Assembly (NCBI RefSeq): GCF_013306565.1
Contig: NZ_PZPO01000005.1
Location: 372,001-436,000 of the forward strand
DNA: 64,000 bases
Direction: 5' to 3'
Source: Hyphomicrobium sulfonivorans
GTDB lineage: Bacteria > Pseudomonadota > Alphaproteobacteria > Rhizobiales > Hyphomicrobiaceae
Every line of letters starts with the position of its first letter. Within the stretch, counting starts at the first letter, position 1. The notes under the pieces are model-generated. The model had not been told where the DNA came from and ran no database searches. It saw nothing but the letters and a program-made list of their open reading frames with translations. Below are positions 33,070 through 42,483 of this stretch, in pieces. The position numbers and the translations under genes are program-made.

Positions 33070-35937
33070 ATGTCCATCACAATCGAAGCACGCCGTTCCG
33101 AAGCGGATTTCACACCCGCTGCCGAGCGCACGAAAAGCGTGGCTACGCAGACCTATCAGGTCATACGCCGCAACGGTTCCGTCACGCCATTTGACGGCAC
33201 CAAGATCGCCGTTGCGCTGACCAAGGCGTTTCTTGCGGTTGAGGGCAATCGTGCGGCGGCCTCGCGCCGTGTGCATGAGATCGTCGAGCAGCTTAGCGAG
33301 CAGATCACGTCGTCGCTGACGCGCCGTCAGGATCGCGGCCGCACGTTCCACATTGAAGAGATTCAGGATCAGGTTGAGCTGGCGCTGATGCGCGGCGAGC
33401 ACCACAAGGTTGCGCGCGCCTATGTGCTGTATCGCGAGAAGCGTGCCCGTGAACGCGCCGAGGCGGAGCAGGTGACAGCTGTTGAGGCGCCGAAGATCAA
33501 CGTGCGCGGGCCCGATGGCAGCATTGCGCCGCTGGACGACAAGCGGTTGCAGGGCGTTGTTGTCGAGGCGTGCGCAGGGCTGGCCGATGTTTCCGCCGAA
33601 CCGATCCTGACCGAGACGTTCCGCAACATTTATGACGGCATTACCGCATCGGAACTGATGCTGGCGCCGATCCTTGCCGCCCGCACCCTGATCGAGACAG
33701 AGCCGAACTACACCTATGTCAGCGCGCGGCTGTTGATGGACAAGTTGCGCCAGGAAGCGCTGTCGTACGTGCACGGCACCTACGAGCAGGCGACGCAGTC
33801 GGAAATGGAAACCCGTTATGCGGAGTATTTTCCGGCCTACATCGCCAAGGGCGTAGAAGTTGGCCTGCTCGATCCAGAGCTGCAGCGCTTCGACATCAAG
33901 CGCATCGCCAATGCACTGCGCGCCGATCGGGATATGAAGTTCCAGTTTCTCGGTTTGCAGACGCTTTACGATCGTTATTTCCTGCAGACGCGCGGTGTTC
34001 GCTTTGAGCTGCCGCAGGCATTCTTCATGCGCGTTGCCATGGGTCTTGCGGTGCGTGAGATCGACCGCGAAGCCAAGGCAATCGAGTTTTACGATCTGCT
34101 GTCGTCGTTCGATTTCATGTGCTCGACGCCGACGCTGTTCAATGCCGGCACGCCGCGTCCGCAGCTTTCATCGTGCTTCCTCACCACCGTCTCCGACGAT
34201 CTCGACGGCATCTTCAAGGCGGTGAAAGATAACGCGCTGCTGGCGAAATATTCCGGCGGTCTCGGCAACGATTGGAGTCGCGTGCGTGGCCTCGGCGCGC
34301 ACATCAAGGGCACCAACGGCGAGAGCCAGGGCATCGTGCCGTTCCTGAAGGTGGCGAACGATACCGCCATCGCGGTCAACCAGGGCGGCAAGCGCAAGGG
34401 CGCGGTGTGTGCGTATCTAGAAACGTGGCACATAGACATCGAGGAATACCTCGACCTGCGCAAGAACACTGGCGATGACCGGCGCCGCACGCACGACATG
34501 AACACGGCCAACTGGGTGCCGGATCTGTTCATGCAGCGCGTGGCCGAGGATGGGCAGTGGACGCTATTCTCGCCCGACGAAGTGCCGGATCTGCACGATC
34601 TTTACGGCCGCGCATTTGCTGAACGCTATCAGCACTACGAGCAGATGGCCGAGCGCATGGAGCTGAAGATTGCCCGCCGTGTGCGCGCGGTCGATCTGTG
34701 GCGCCGCATGCTGACGATGCTGTTCGAGACCGGCCACCCGTGGGTGACGTTCAAGGATCCATGCAACCTGCGCTCGCCGCAGCAGCATTGCGGCGTGGTG
34801 CATTCGTCAAACCTGTGCACCGAGATCACGCTGAACACATCGGATAACGAGGTTGCGGTTTGCAATCTTGGTTCGATCAACCTTGCCCAGCACATCACCG
34901 AAAAAGGCCTTGACCGTGCCCGTCTGGCGCGCACCGTCAAGACGGCGATGCGGATGCTGGATAACGTGATCGACATCAACTTCTATACGATCCCGGAAGC
35001 GCGGCGCTCGAACCTGCGTCACCGCCCGGTCGGCATGGGGCTGATGGGCTATCAGGACGCGCTGCAAATCCTGCGCATTCCAGTTTCTTCCGATGCAGCG
35101 ATAGCGTTTGCCGACGAGAGCATGGAGGCGATCAGCTACGAAGCCATCTCGGCGTCGGCTGATCTCGCCGAAGAGCGCGGGCGGTATGCTTCGTATGAGG
35201 GATCGCTGTGGAGCCGTGGCATCCTGCCGATCGATTCCATCGCACTGCTTGCGGAAGCCCGCGGCGAATATCTGCGGATGGATACGTCATCGACGCTCGA
35301 TTGGGATGCCCTGCGCGAACGGGTGCTTGCTGTCGGCATGCGCAACTCGAATGTGCTGGCGATTGCGCCGACGGCGACCATCTCCAACATCTGCGGTGTG
35401 GCGCAGTCGATCGAGCCGGCGTTCCGCAATCTCTACGTCAAGGCCAACATGTCGGGCGATTTCACGGTGGTGAACCCCTATCTTGTCGCTGACCTGAAGA
35501 CGCGCGGGCTGTGGGACGAGGTGATGATCTCCGACCTCAAATATTTCGATGGTTCTTTGGGCTCCATCGACCGTGTGCCAAACGATCTTAAGGCGCTTTA
35601 TGCCACCGCGTTCGAGATCGATGCGCACTGGCTGGTGGATGCAGCGTCGCGACGCCAGAAGTGGATCGATCAGGCGCAGTCGCTGAACCTTTACATCGCC
35701 GCGCCGAACGGCCGTGCGCTGGACGCGCTGTACAAGCTGGCGTGGGAGCGCGGCTTGAAGACGACCTATTACCTGCGCTCGCAGTCGGCGACGCACGTTG
35801 AGAAGTCGACGCTGAAAGGCACGGACGGCAAGCTCAACGCGGTGTCCAGCGGTGGCGGCATGCTTTCCGCACCGGAAGAAGCGATGAGCGGCAGATCGTG
35901 CTCGATTGACGATCCGACCTGCGAAGCCTGCCAGTAA
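33070..35937 (+). CDS. nrdA: Class I ribonucleotide reductase, large subunit (NrdA)
   Basis: 955 residues, longer than the 760 of typical NrdA. The extra length is N-terminal: an ATP-cone (TYQVIRRNGSVTPFDGTKIA, about residues 30-115) followed by a second cone-like region (INVRGPDGSIAPLDDKRL, about 140-230). The barrel carries the redox Cys in PRPQLSSCFL, the catalytic SSNLCTEI and the partner CNLGSINL, and the tail ends with the thioredoxin-accessible pair CEAC. It reduces ribonucleoside diphosphates, taking the radical from NrdB. Expression should fall when cobalamin binds the leader. Confidence 0.93.
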   Translation: MSITIEARRSEADFTPAAERTKSVATQTYQVIRRNGSVTPFDGTKIAVALTKAFLAVEGNRAAASRRVHEIVEQLSEQITSSLTRRQDRGRTFHIEEIQDQVELALMRGEHHKVARAYVLYREKRARERAEAEQVTAVEAPKINVRGPDGSIAPLDDKRLQGVVVEACAGLADVSAEPILTETFRNIYDGITASELMLAPILAARTLIETEPNYTYVSARLLMDKLRQEALSYVHGTYEQATQSEMETRYAEYFPAYIAKGVEVGLLDPELQRFDIKRIANALRADRDMKFQFLGLQTLYDRYFLQTRGVRFELPQAFFMRVAMGLAVREIDREAKAIEFYDLLSSFDFMCSTPTLFNAGTPRPQLSSCFLTTVSDDLDGIFKAVKDNALLAKYSGGLGNDWSRVRGLGAHIKGTNGESQGIVPFLKVANDTAIAVNQGGKRKGAVCAYLETWHIDIEEYLDLRKNTGDDRRRTHDMNTANWVPDLFMQRVAEDGQWTLFSPDEVPDLHDLYGRAFAERYQHYEQMAERMELKIARRVRAVDLWRRMLTMLFETGHPWVTFKDPCNLRSPQQHCGVVHSSNLCTEITLNTSDNEVAVCNLGSINLAQHITEKGLDRARLARTVKTAMRMLDNVIDINFYTIPEARRSNLRHRPVGMGLMGYQDALQILRIPVSSDAAIAFADESMEAISYEAISASADLAEERGRYASYEGSLWSRGILPIDSIALLAEARGEYLRMDTSSTLDWDALRERVLAVGMRNSNVLAIAPTATISNICGVAQSIEPAFRNLYVKANMSGDFTVVNPYLVADLKTRGLWDEVMISDLKYFDGSLGSIDRVPNDLKALYATAFEIDAHWLVDAASRRQKWIDQAQSLNLYIAAPNGRALDALYKLAWERGLKTTYYLRSQSATHVEKSTLKGTDGKLNAVSSGGGMLSAPEEAMSGRSCSIDDPTCEACQ

Positions 35938-36080
35938 TTTTCCGCGTAAGCGGACTGCTGAACTGAACTGCTGAAATGAAATACCGGGGCGCTTTGTGTG
36001 TTGCCCCGGTCCACCCCTTCTTGTGCCCTGTCTGTAGCGCGTCGGCACGAAGTAACATCGTCGTACACGGAGAATGCATC

Positions 36081-37214
36081 ATGCTCGACTGGTCGGAACC
36101 GACGCGCGGCCCCGCTGTGAACCCGCAGACTATCGCACCCGCAGCGCCGCCTGCGGCCGATGCCGGAACTGGCCTCGGATCGATTGATCGTACCGCGGGC
36201 CGCGTACGCGTCGACGACAAGGCGATGATCAACTCGCGCGCCGACGTCAATCAGTTGCTGCCGCTGAAGTATGTGTGGGCATGGGAGAAGTATCTCGCCG
36301 CATGCAACAACCACTGGATGCCGACCGAAGTTTCCATGCAGGCCGACATTGCGCTGTGGAAGTCGCGTGACGGTCTGACGGAAGATGAGCGGCGCATGGT
36401 GAAGCGCAATCTCGGCTTTTTCGCTGCATCGGAAAGCCTTGTCGCTAACAACATCGTGTTGGCGATCTATCGCCACCTCACCAATCCGGAGTGCCGCCAG
36501 TATCTGCTGCGGCAGTCGTTTGAGGAGGCCGTGCATTCGCATACGTTCCAGTACATCGTCGAAAGCCTCGGCCTCGATGAGGGCGAGCTGTTCAACATGT
36601 ATCGCGAGGTGCCGTCGATCACCGACAAGGCCGCGTGGGCGCTGGCTTACACGCAGCATCTCGACGATCCGAGCTTCCGCACCGGCACGCCAGAGGCTGA
36701 CCAGGCGTTCGTGCGCGATCTCATTGCGTTCTACGTCGTGTTTGAAGGCATGTGGTTCTACACCGGCTTTGCGCAGATCCTGTCGCTCGGCCGTCGCAAC
36801 AAGATGGTCGGCATCGCGGAGCAGTATCAGTACATTCTGCGCGATGAGAGCATTCACATGAACTTTGGCATCGACGTCATCAATCAGATCAAGGTGGAAA
36901 ATCCGCACCTGTGGACCAAGGCGTTCCAGGATGAAGTGCGCCAGATGATTGAGGACGCGGCGCGGCTTGAAGCTTCCTATGGCCGTGACACGATGCCGAC
37001 TGGCTTGCTTGGCCTGAACGCAAACCTGTGCGAGCAGTACATGCACTTTATCGCCAACCGTCGCTGCGCCCAGCTCGGCCTAAAGCCGGTATTTGCGGAG
37101 ACGGAAAATCCGTTCCCGTGGATGTCTGAAGCGATGGATCTCAAGAAGGAGAAAAACTTCTTCGAGACGCGCGTGATTGAATATCAGAATGGTGGCGCGC
37201 TGAGCTGGGATTGA
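36081..37214 (+). CDS. nrdB: Ribonucleotide reductase small subunit, class Ic (radical Tyr replaced by Phe)
   Basis: 377 residues from ATG 36081 (GGAG upstream). Metal ligands are Glu118, Glu149, His152, Glu222, Glu256 and His259. Their spacing (31, 3, 70, 34, 3) equals that of the Chlamydia trachomatis protein. At the radical position the protein has Phe156 (EEAVHSHTF) where class Ia has Tyr. This is the class Ic hallmark, where a Mn/Fe centre replaces the tyrosyl radical. The NPFPW-containing tail ends with a conserved Tyr ([11 protein letters not shown]). A hairpin ACCGGGGC/GCCCCGGT lies in the gap after nrdA. Confidence 0.93.
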   Translation: MLDWSEPTRGPAVNPQTIAPAAPPAADAGTGLGSIDRTAGRVRVDDKAMINSRADVNQLLPLKYVWAWEKYLAACNNHWMPTEVSMQADIALWKSRDGLTEDERRMVKRNLGFFAASESLVANNIVLAIYRHLTNPECRQYLLRQSFEEAVHSHTFQYIVESLGLDEGELFNMYREVPSITDKAAWALAYTQHLDDPSFRTGTPEADQAFVRDLIAFYVVFEGMWFYTGFAQILSLGRRNKMVGIAEQYQYILRDESIHMNFGIDVINQIKVENPHLWTKAFQDEVRQMIEDAARLEASYGRDTMPTGLLGLNANLCEQYMHFIANRRCAQLGLKPVFAETENPFPWMSEAMDLKKEKNFFETRVIEYQNGGALSWD

Positions 37215-37270
37215 CCTCGCCGTGGATGCAACGGCAGCGGGCTGTTGCATGGAAATATCGGGAGCTTTAC

Positions 37271-37301
37271 GGCATCGGCGTCAACGCGCCGGTGCCTTTT
37301 T
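37271..37301 (+). terminator. Rho-independent terminator of nrdAB
   Basis: GGCATCGGCG (37271-37280) and CGCCGGTGCC (37287-37296) form a 10-bp stem with one G-U pair, 6-nt loop, then five T. Confidence 0.88.
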
Positions 37302-37429
37302 GTTGCCATTAACGGAGGCCGCTAAGGCTGCGCAGCCATTAGGGCTGGAAATCGCGAAGCGACTTGCTATTTTGCATCCTCTGTTGCCTGACAGTTATAT
37401 TTGAGCACCAAAATTACATATTTGGCGAA

Positions 37430-38596
37430 GTGACCATTCCCGATAATTGCAAATTAGTGGAGCCGGTTGTGCGCGGACCGCAAATTGATTGCCTCAATGA
37501 ACTGATTGCCAAAGTATACGATGCCGCTTTCGATGCATCGCTTTGGTCTCCGACTTTGCATGAGATTGCCGGCGCGCTCGGTGCCAGCGGCGCGGTGGTT
37601 TTCGGCGCTCCGCTGGGGATCAATGGGACGCGTAGTTCACCGGGCCTGTTCGAAACCATGGATTGGTTTTTTCGCGAAGGCATCGCGATGAACAATCCGC
37701 GGCCCGAGCGCGCGATGCGCCTGCGGCACAAATCGCCGGTACTGTGCGAAAGCGACATGTTCTCACCATGGGAGCTGGAACACCTTCCCTATAACGCGGC
37801 GTTGAACCGGTTCTACCGTTGGGAAATGGGGGGCATTTTCAGCTGCGCCGACGACGCGCCGCTGTTTTTGACTGTAACGCGGGGACACAACACTGAGCGG
37901 TTTGGCTCTGCTGAAAAAGAAATCATGGCAGCTCTGTTTCCGCATTTTGAAAGGGCGGCCCAGGTTGCGCTGAGGCTGAACCTGGCCGAGGCCAACGGCA
38001 TGATCAACGCCTTCGAGCATACAGCGACGGCTGCGGTACTGCTGGGAAACAGCGGCCGCACGCTGAACCTCAATCCCTCGGCGGAACTGTTGATGGGTCC
38101 GGATCTGGGAGTATGCAACCAGCGTCTTGAGGCAAAGGATCCACGTTCCAACCGCGATTTGCAGGCGCTGGTCCACGATCTGACCCTGTGTCCGCCGCAG
38201 TTGACGAAGCGCGCCATTTCTTCCGCTGTCACTGTCCGCCGTAGCAATGGCAACCCGATTGTTGTCCATGGCTTGCCTCTCAGCGAGGCCGGCAGGGAAC
38301 GAAACATCTTTCAGGAGGCGTGCGCGGTACTGGTGCTGGTGTCTACGGACGACCGCCGGCTGCCATCTGCCAGTTTGTTGTCGCAGACCTACAGCCTGAC
38401 CGGAGCGGAGGCGCGGCTAGCCTGTTTGCTAAGCGAGGGGCTGGACCTGGGCGAGGCGGCGGACAGACTGCAGGTGACGCGGCACACGGTCCGCAGCCAA
38501 CTGAAATCCGTCATGCATAAGACCCGTACAAACAGGCAGGCCGAGCTGGTGTCGCTGCTGGCGCATTTGGCGATTTTGCCAGGTAACAAACGCTGA
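37430..38596 (+). CDS. LuxR-family transcriptional regulator
   Basis: 388 residues from GTG 37430; a TTG start at 37364 would add a hydrophobic leader. The C-terminus has a LuxR HTH (YSLTGAEARLACLLSEGLDLGEAADRLQVTRHTVRSQLKSVMHKTRTNRQAELVSLL, about residues 320-380). The N-terminal 200 residues resemble the PAS-like sensory part of stand-alone alphaproteobacterial LuxR proteins (LIAKVYDAAFDASLWSPTLHEIAGALGA). No partner kinase or synthase is nearby. Target genes unknown. Confidence 0.85.
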   Translation: MTIPDNCKLVEPVVRGPQIDCLNELIAKVYDAAFDASLWSPTLHEIAGALGASGAVVFGAPLGINGTRSSPGLFETMDWFFREGIAMNNPRPERAMRLRHKSPVLCESDMFSPWELEHLPYNAALNRFYRWEMGGIFSCADDAPLFLTVTRGHNTERFGSAEKEIMAALFPHFERAAQVALRLNLAEANGMINAFEHTATAAVLLGNSGRTLNLNPSAELLMGPDLGVCNQRLEAKDPRSNRDLQALVHDLTLCPPQLTKRAISSAVTVRRSNGNPIVVHGLPLSEAGRERNIFQEACAVLVLVSTDDRRLPSASLLSQTYSLTGAEARLACLLSEGLDLGEAADRLQVTRHTVRSQLKSVMHKTRTNRQAELVSLLAHLAILPGNKR

Positions 38597-38729
38597 GTGG
38601 GGGCCGGAATGAAAATAAGCGTTGGCGGAATATTTGCGTTCGGCGGTTAGGATGGTGGGTTGAGCGTGCCAATCGTGGCGCCGCCCGCAGCAGGCAGAGG
38701 GTAAAGACTGCCGCAATCGGAGCAGCCTG

Positions 38730-39263
38730 ATGGAAGACTCCAACGTCGAAGCATCTGCCACACCCGCCGCGCCGCATACCTGGCAAAGCTTCCTTGTACG
38801 CAAATTGCCATACATTGCGCTGTTGGCGCTAACGATCGGCGGCGTCGCGTTTACCAGCATCGCGAATACGCCGCTCGTTCGCTATTGGGAAATTCTGGCG
38901 GTGCTGACGGGGCTTCTGTGCATCTTCACCGCCTGGCCGCATTACGATGGTCAGGGAAGGCTGCAATTGATCCTGCGCCAGTCGGCGCATTGGCTGGCGA
39001 TCATCGTGGCAATGCGCATCGTGCTGATGCCTGGCATCCAGACGATGTTCACCGGCCCGGCAACGGGTTATGCGCTGCTGCTCATTCTGGCGTTGGGCAC
39101 ATTTCTGGCCGGGTTGAACATCTCGCTGGAGCTTTGCGTGCTGGGGCTGGTGATGGCGGCTGCGGTGCCAGCCATGCTGTGGCTGAAGCAGACTGCGCTG
39201 CTGGCGGTTCTGCTCGGCGCAGCCGGTGTTGCTCTGTTCGCGGTGTTGTGGCGGCGTAAGTGA
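38730..39263 (+). CDS. Hypothetical membrane protein, about six helices
   Basis: 177 residues: a short soluble N-terminus, then hydrophobic segments (YIALLALTIGGVAFTSI, WEILAVLTGLLCIFTAW, WLAIIVAMRIVLMPGI, GYALLLILALGTFLAGL, VLGLVMAAAVPAMLWL, LLAVLLGAAGVALFAVLW) and a basic tail. GGAG lies 8 nt before the ATG. Family not recognised. Confidence 0.65.
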   Translation: MEDSNVEASATPAAPHTWQSFLVRKLPYIALLALTIGGVAFTSIANTPLVRYWEILAVLTGLLCIFTAWPHYDGQGRLQLILRQSAHWLAIIVAMRIVLMPGIQTMFTGPATGYALLLILALGTFLAGLNISLELCVLGLVMAAAVPAMLWLKQTALLAVLLGAAGVALFAVLWRRK

Positions 39264-39317
39264 TCGACGCTTGCCTGCGCTTCGAGCACGATCGGACTTC
39301 TTCTTGCGGGCAGCGTT

Positions 39318-40361
39318 TTACGTGGCAGCCGGTGTTTCTTCGGGTGTTGGCGACGACACATAAAAGGTGTCGAGTGCGGCCATGATCACCACTGTCAGCG
39401 GCGCGGCGAGAATGATGCCGAGCGTTCCAAACAGCACGCCGAATGTGAAGATAGCGACGATCAGAACCACCGGCGCTAGCGACAGCGTTCGGCTCTGGAT
39501 ATAGGGCGTGATCAGATAGCCTTCGACTGCGCTTGCAATCGTGAACACGAACAGCACGTACAGCGACAGCGTTACTCCCTGGGGCATCACGGCGAGTGCA
39601 GCAATGCCCATCGCGATGATGGTGCCGACATAGGGAATGAAGGACAGCAGGCCCGCCAGCATTGCTAGCGCGCCGGCCTCTTCGACGCCGAACAGCCACA
39701 GGCCAATGCCTGTGAAAAGCGCGTTCAACACCACAACGACGAGCTGCGTCGACAGCCACAGTCGCAGCAGACGAGCGGCGCGGTCGAGAAACTGGCGGAT
39801 CCGGTTGCGATAGTCACCGGGAACGAACCGCAACGCACCCTCCACGTACTGGGTAGGGCTTAGAGCGAAATACAACGCAGCGAACATCAGCAGCGTGAGA
39901 TAGGCCAGCACGCTGCCGATGGATGAAAGTATGCTGGTTAGCCGGGCGCTCACCGGTCCGGCGATCGTCGTCATGTCGAATGGCAGCGAGAGCTTCTCCA
40001 GCAGCACGACTGATGGATGGCTTTCCAGGTTGAGCTTGATGGCTTCGATGGTGTTAGGGATGTCCACCGCCAGCTCATCGAACTGGGTCCACAGGCGCGA
40101 GCCAAACAGGAAGAATGGCCAGCCGACCACCAGCACAAATAGTGCCGCGGCGATCAGAATTGCGAGCGGGCGCGGCACGCCTGCGTATCTAGTGATCGGG
40201 CGTGCGATCGAGCACAGCGCCAGTGCCACCAGCATTGCCGCAAACGTGACCAGAAGCACATTCGACAGATACCACCCCGCTACCGCCGCAATGCCGATCG
40301 CGGCCGCGGTGCGCAGAGTCATCGGAGCGGGGGCGGCCGGTTGCGGCTGGAGTGATGTCAT
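39318..40361 (-). CDS. AI-2E family transporter (PerM-like)
   Basis: 347 residues with the eight-helix layout of the family and its central long periplasmic segment. Key block: LLSFIPYVGTIIAMGIAALAVMPQG followed by GYLITPYIQSRTLSLAPVVLIVAIFTFGVLFGTLGIILAAPLTVVIMAALD, the signature of PerM/TqsA proteins. Substrates of alphaproteobacterial members are unknown; some relatives act as Na+/H+ antiporters. Ends convergent with the upstream hypothetical membrane protein gene. Confidence 0.9.
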   Translation of the reverse strand: MTSLQPQPAAPAPMTLRTAAAIGIAAVAGWYLSNVLLVTFAAMLVALALCSIARPITRYAGVPRPLAILIAAALFVLVVGWPFFLFGSRLWTQFDELAVDIPNTIEAIKLNLESHPSVVLLEKLSLPFDMTTIAGPVSARLTSILSSIGSVLAYLTLLMFAALYFALSPTQYVEGALRFVPGDYRNRIRQFLDRAARLLRLWLSTQLVVVVLNALFTGIGLWLFGVEEAGALAMLAGLLSFIPYVGTIIAMGIAALAVMPQGVTLSLYVLFVFTIASAVEGYLITPYIQSRTLSLAPVVLIVAIFTFGVLFGTLGIILAAPLTVVIMAALDTFYVSSPTPEETPAAT

Positions 40362-40617
40362 GGCAGCCGCATCTTAGATGCAGTCCCTTGATAATCTGCT
40401 GCGTACGGATGGTAACGGATTTCATAACTCCGCCGAAAATCTGCTGGCCGGGCTGCATCGGCATATGGGCGCGCCCGGGAATGGCGAACTCCGCAGTAAG
40501 GCGGACACTCCAACAAAAATGTGCGATGGCAGGGCCTTCCCGGACGCTGGAATACTGTCAGTGTTCCAGCCGCGGCGTTCATCCCCCAAATGGGCTATGC
40601 CGCAGGCTCGGGCCGGG

Positions 40618-41340
40618 TTAATCGCGTTTGCGCTGCCGGATAAAATGCATTGTCAGTAATGCCAGCGCCGGCAGCGTCGTGGCTGCCGCGAAAACGAGTG
40701 CGATGCCGAGCCAACCCTCCGCCGTTGCGCCAACAAATGCGTAGAGCGCGGCGATGCCAAGGTTGGCGAGGGTGGTGGTGATCAAAACCGGCGCTGCCGA
40801 CATGCCCAGTGCGGCTGCCGCTATGACGGATATTTCAGCCAGGATGGGCACCGGCCGTGCGACGACCAGTGCGAGGGGGCCGTATTGCTTCAGCAAGCCG
40901 GTGGCGGTGCTGAACTCTTTCTGCTCGCGGTCATCGGCGGATGAGAAGTCGCGTCCAAAGCTTCTGCCCAGCATGAAGCCCCACACGCAGGCCAGCGACA
41001 GGCCGATTGTGCCGGCAACGGTTGCCGCCGCGCCGCCGATCAGTCCACCCATGAGAGCGATGACAAGCGCTGACGGGATCGCGAGCAGCAGATCGGCCAC
41101 GAGCAGGGCAATGCCGATTGCGGCCACCGCGAGGGAGGATTCCGGGGTGGCCATCCAGTCGCGGATGATGAGATCGAACCTCTCGCCCAGAACGACGAGC
41201 GGAATAGATATCCCGAGGACGAGCGCGATGGTCCAGGCAGTATACTTGGCGATCAGGCCCCAGGCTCTGAAGGTGGGGGAGGCCTTGGAGGTGCCGGCTG
41301 GCGTCCGTGCGCCGGGAAGGGGTTTTTGCTGCACGTGCAT
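40618..41340 (-). CDS. VTT-domain (DedA/SNARE-associated-like) membrane protein
   Basis: 240 residues with a VTT fold: VADLLLAIPSALVIALMGGLIGGAAATVAGTIGLSLACVWGFMLGRSFGR and LLKQYGPLALVVARPVPILAEISVIAAAALGMS show the pattern of re-entrant hairpins and Gly-rich helices, with Arg-Pro in the second one. DedA-like proteins are linked to lipid scrambling and proton-motive homeostasis. Role here unknown. Confidence 0.85.
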   Translation of the reverse strand: MHVQQKPLPGARTPAGTSKASPTFRAWGLIAKYTAWTIALVLGISIPLVVLGERFDLIIRDWMATPESSLAVAAIGIALLVADLLLAIPSALVIALMGGLIGGAAATVAGTIGLSLACVWGFMLGRSFGRDFSSADDREQKEFSTATGLLKQYGPLALVVARPVPILAEISVIAAAALGMSAAPVLITTTLANLGIAALYAFVGATAEGWLGIALVFAAATTLPALALLTMHFIRQRKRD

Positions 41341-41502
41341 CCGTCCGTCGTCAGCTTGGCGCAGGAATGCGGACGCACCTTAAAAGGCTATATGTCAGGG
41401 CGAGAAGCACTTTCTGCAAAAGTGCGGTGCCGTTGCCGGCGCGTGCTGAACCGGTCGGGAAGCACTAGCCTCCCGCAACATTCGGCGTGCGCCGGCGCCT
41501 GA

Positions 41503-41715
41503 TCAATCCGTCGCCAGACGTCTGGCCTGCACATAGGGGCGCAGTTCGCGCCACAGGCGATGGTAGTCGTTGGCGTTGCGCCGCTGTTCGTCCAGTTCAT
41601 CGGCCAGACGCGAGGCATCACGCAGACGCTCCATCTCGCGAATGGCCTGCTCGACTTGTTCTCTGGTCATGGCGGAAATGTCCTGTTGGGCACCCGCAGA
41701 AATCACGTTGGTCAT
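41503..41715 (-). CDS. Small acidic/basic helical protein, unknown
   Basis: 70 residues, mostly a predicted amphipathic helix (MTREQVEQAIREMERLRDASRLADELDEQRRNANDYHRLWRELRPYVQARR), soluble. GGAG precedes the ATG by two bases. The frame continues upstream but without resemblance to coding sequence. Function unknown. Confidence 0.55.
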   Translation of the reverse strand: MTNVISAGAQQDISAMTREQVEQAIREMERLRDASRLADELDEQRRNANDYHRLWRELRPYVQARRLATD

Positions 41716-41964
41716 GGCTCCATAATAACGGTATTTGGGTCGATGAAACAATATGAAACAGTTTGTGCATCGCACACATCGGAGCGCCGCCCATCCGGGT
41801 AGGAAATTTTGCGCCGCGCAATCAGAGCTACAACTCAGGCAGCGCACCTGCTTAGACCATGGTGGCAGGCAGGCATTGCGCACGGCGTGTTGTTTGCGGG
41901 CGCACACATGACTACACAGTTCCGACGTTGCACCTCTCCGCAAACGCAAACCCGGTGAATTGCT

Positions 41965-42354
41965 ATGCCGCTGCTTCGCTTCGATCTGATTGAAGGCCGC
42001 ACTGACGACGAACTGAAGACGCTGCTGGATGCGGCGCACCGCGCGATGCTGGCAGCCTTCAAGGTTCCGGAGCGTGACCGCTATCAGATCGTCATCGAAC
42101 ACAAGCCCTCGCGTATGATCATGGAGGACACGGGGCTGGGTTTTACGCGCACGGAAAAGGCTGTGCTGCTGCAAGTATTCTCACGGCCACGCGGTAAGGA
42201 AGCCAAGCAGACGTTTTATCGGTTGCTGGTGGAAGAGTTGGAAAAGAGCTGCGGAATTGCGCCTACGGACGTCATGATCTCGATGGTCGAGAATACAGAC
42301 GAAGACTGGTCGTTCGGTTTGGGGCGCGCGCAGTTCCTTGAAGGCGACCTGTAA
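41965..42354 (+). CDS. Tautomerase-family protein
   Basis: 129 residues. Begins MPLLRFDLIEGRTDDELKTLL, with the Pro2 that becomes the catalytic N-terminal proline after Met removal; DRYQIVIEHKPSRMIMEDTGLGF and VMISMVENTDEDWSFGLGRAQFLEG match the longer tautomerase (MSAD-like) subgroup. Substrate not known. It is followed by a hairpin shared with the convergent TetR gene. Confidence 0.88.
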   Translation: MPLLRFDLIEGRTDDELKTLLDAAHRAMLAAFKVPERDRYQIVIEHKPSRMIMEDTGLGFTRTEKAVLLQVFSRPRGKEAKQTFYRLLVEELEKSCGIAPTDVMISMVENTDEDWSFGLGRAQFLEGDL

Positions 42355-42370
42355 AACATTCAAATACTGG

Positions 42371-42396
42371 GCGCGCGGATCAATCAGTCCGCGCGC
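42371..42396. terminator. Hairpin between tautomerase and convergent TetR gene
   Basis: GCGCGCGGA (42371-42379) and TCCGCGCGC (42388-42396) form a perfect 9-bp stem, loop of 8. T-rich flanks are weak. Confidence 0.55.
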
Positions 42397-42483
42397 AGGT
42401 GTTTAGACTTGTTGAGATGGCAGTTGTGCTGGGTGGGCGTTGCGCGAAGCCGCGTAAGCCACGTCTCCAGCACGCTTATCGAG

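Noticed and set aside
35769-37046. 425-residue open frame antisense to nrdB
   Set aside because: Shadow of nrdA/nrdB coding; no family features, and the sense frame holds all metal ligands.
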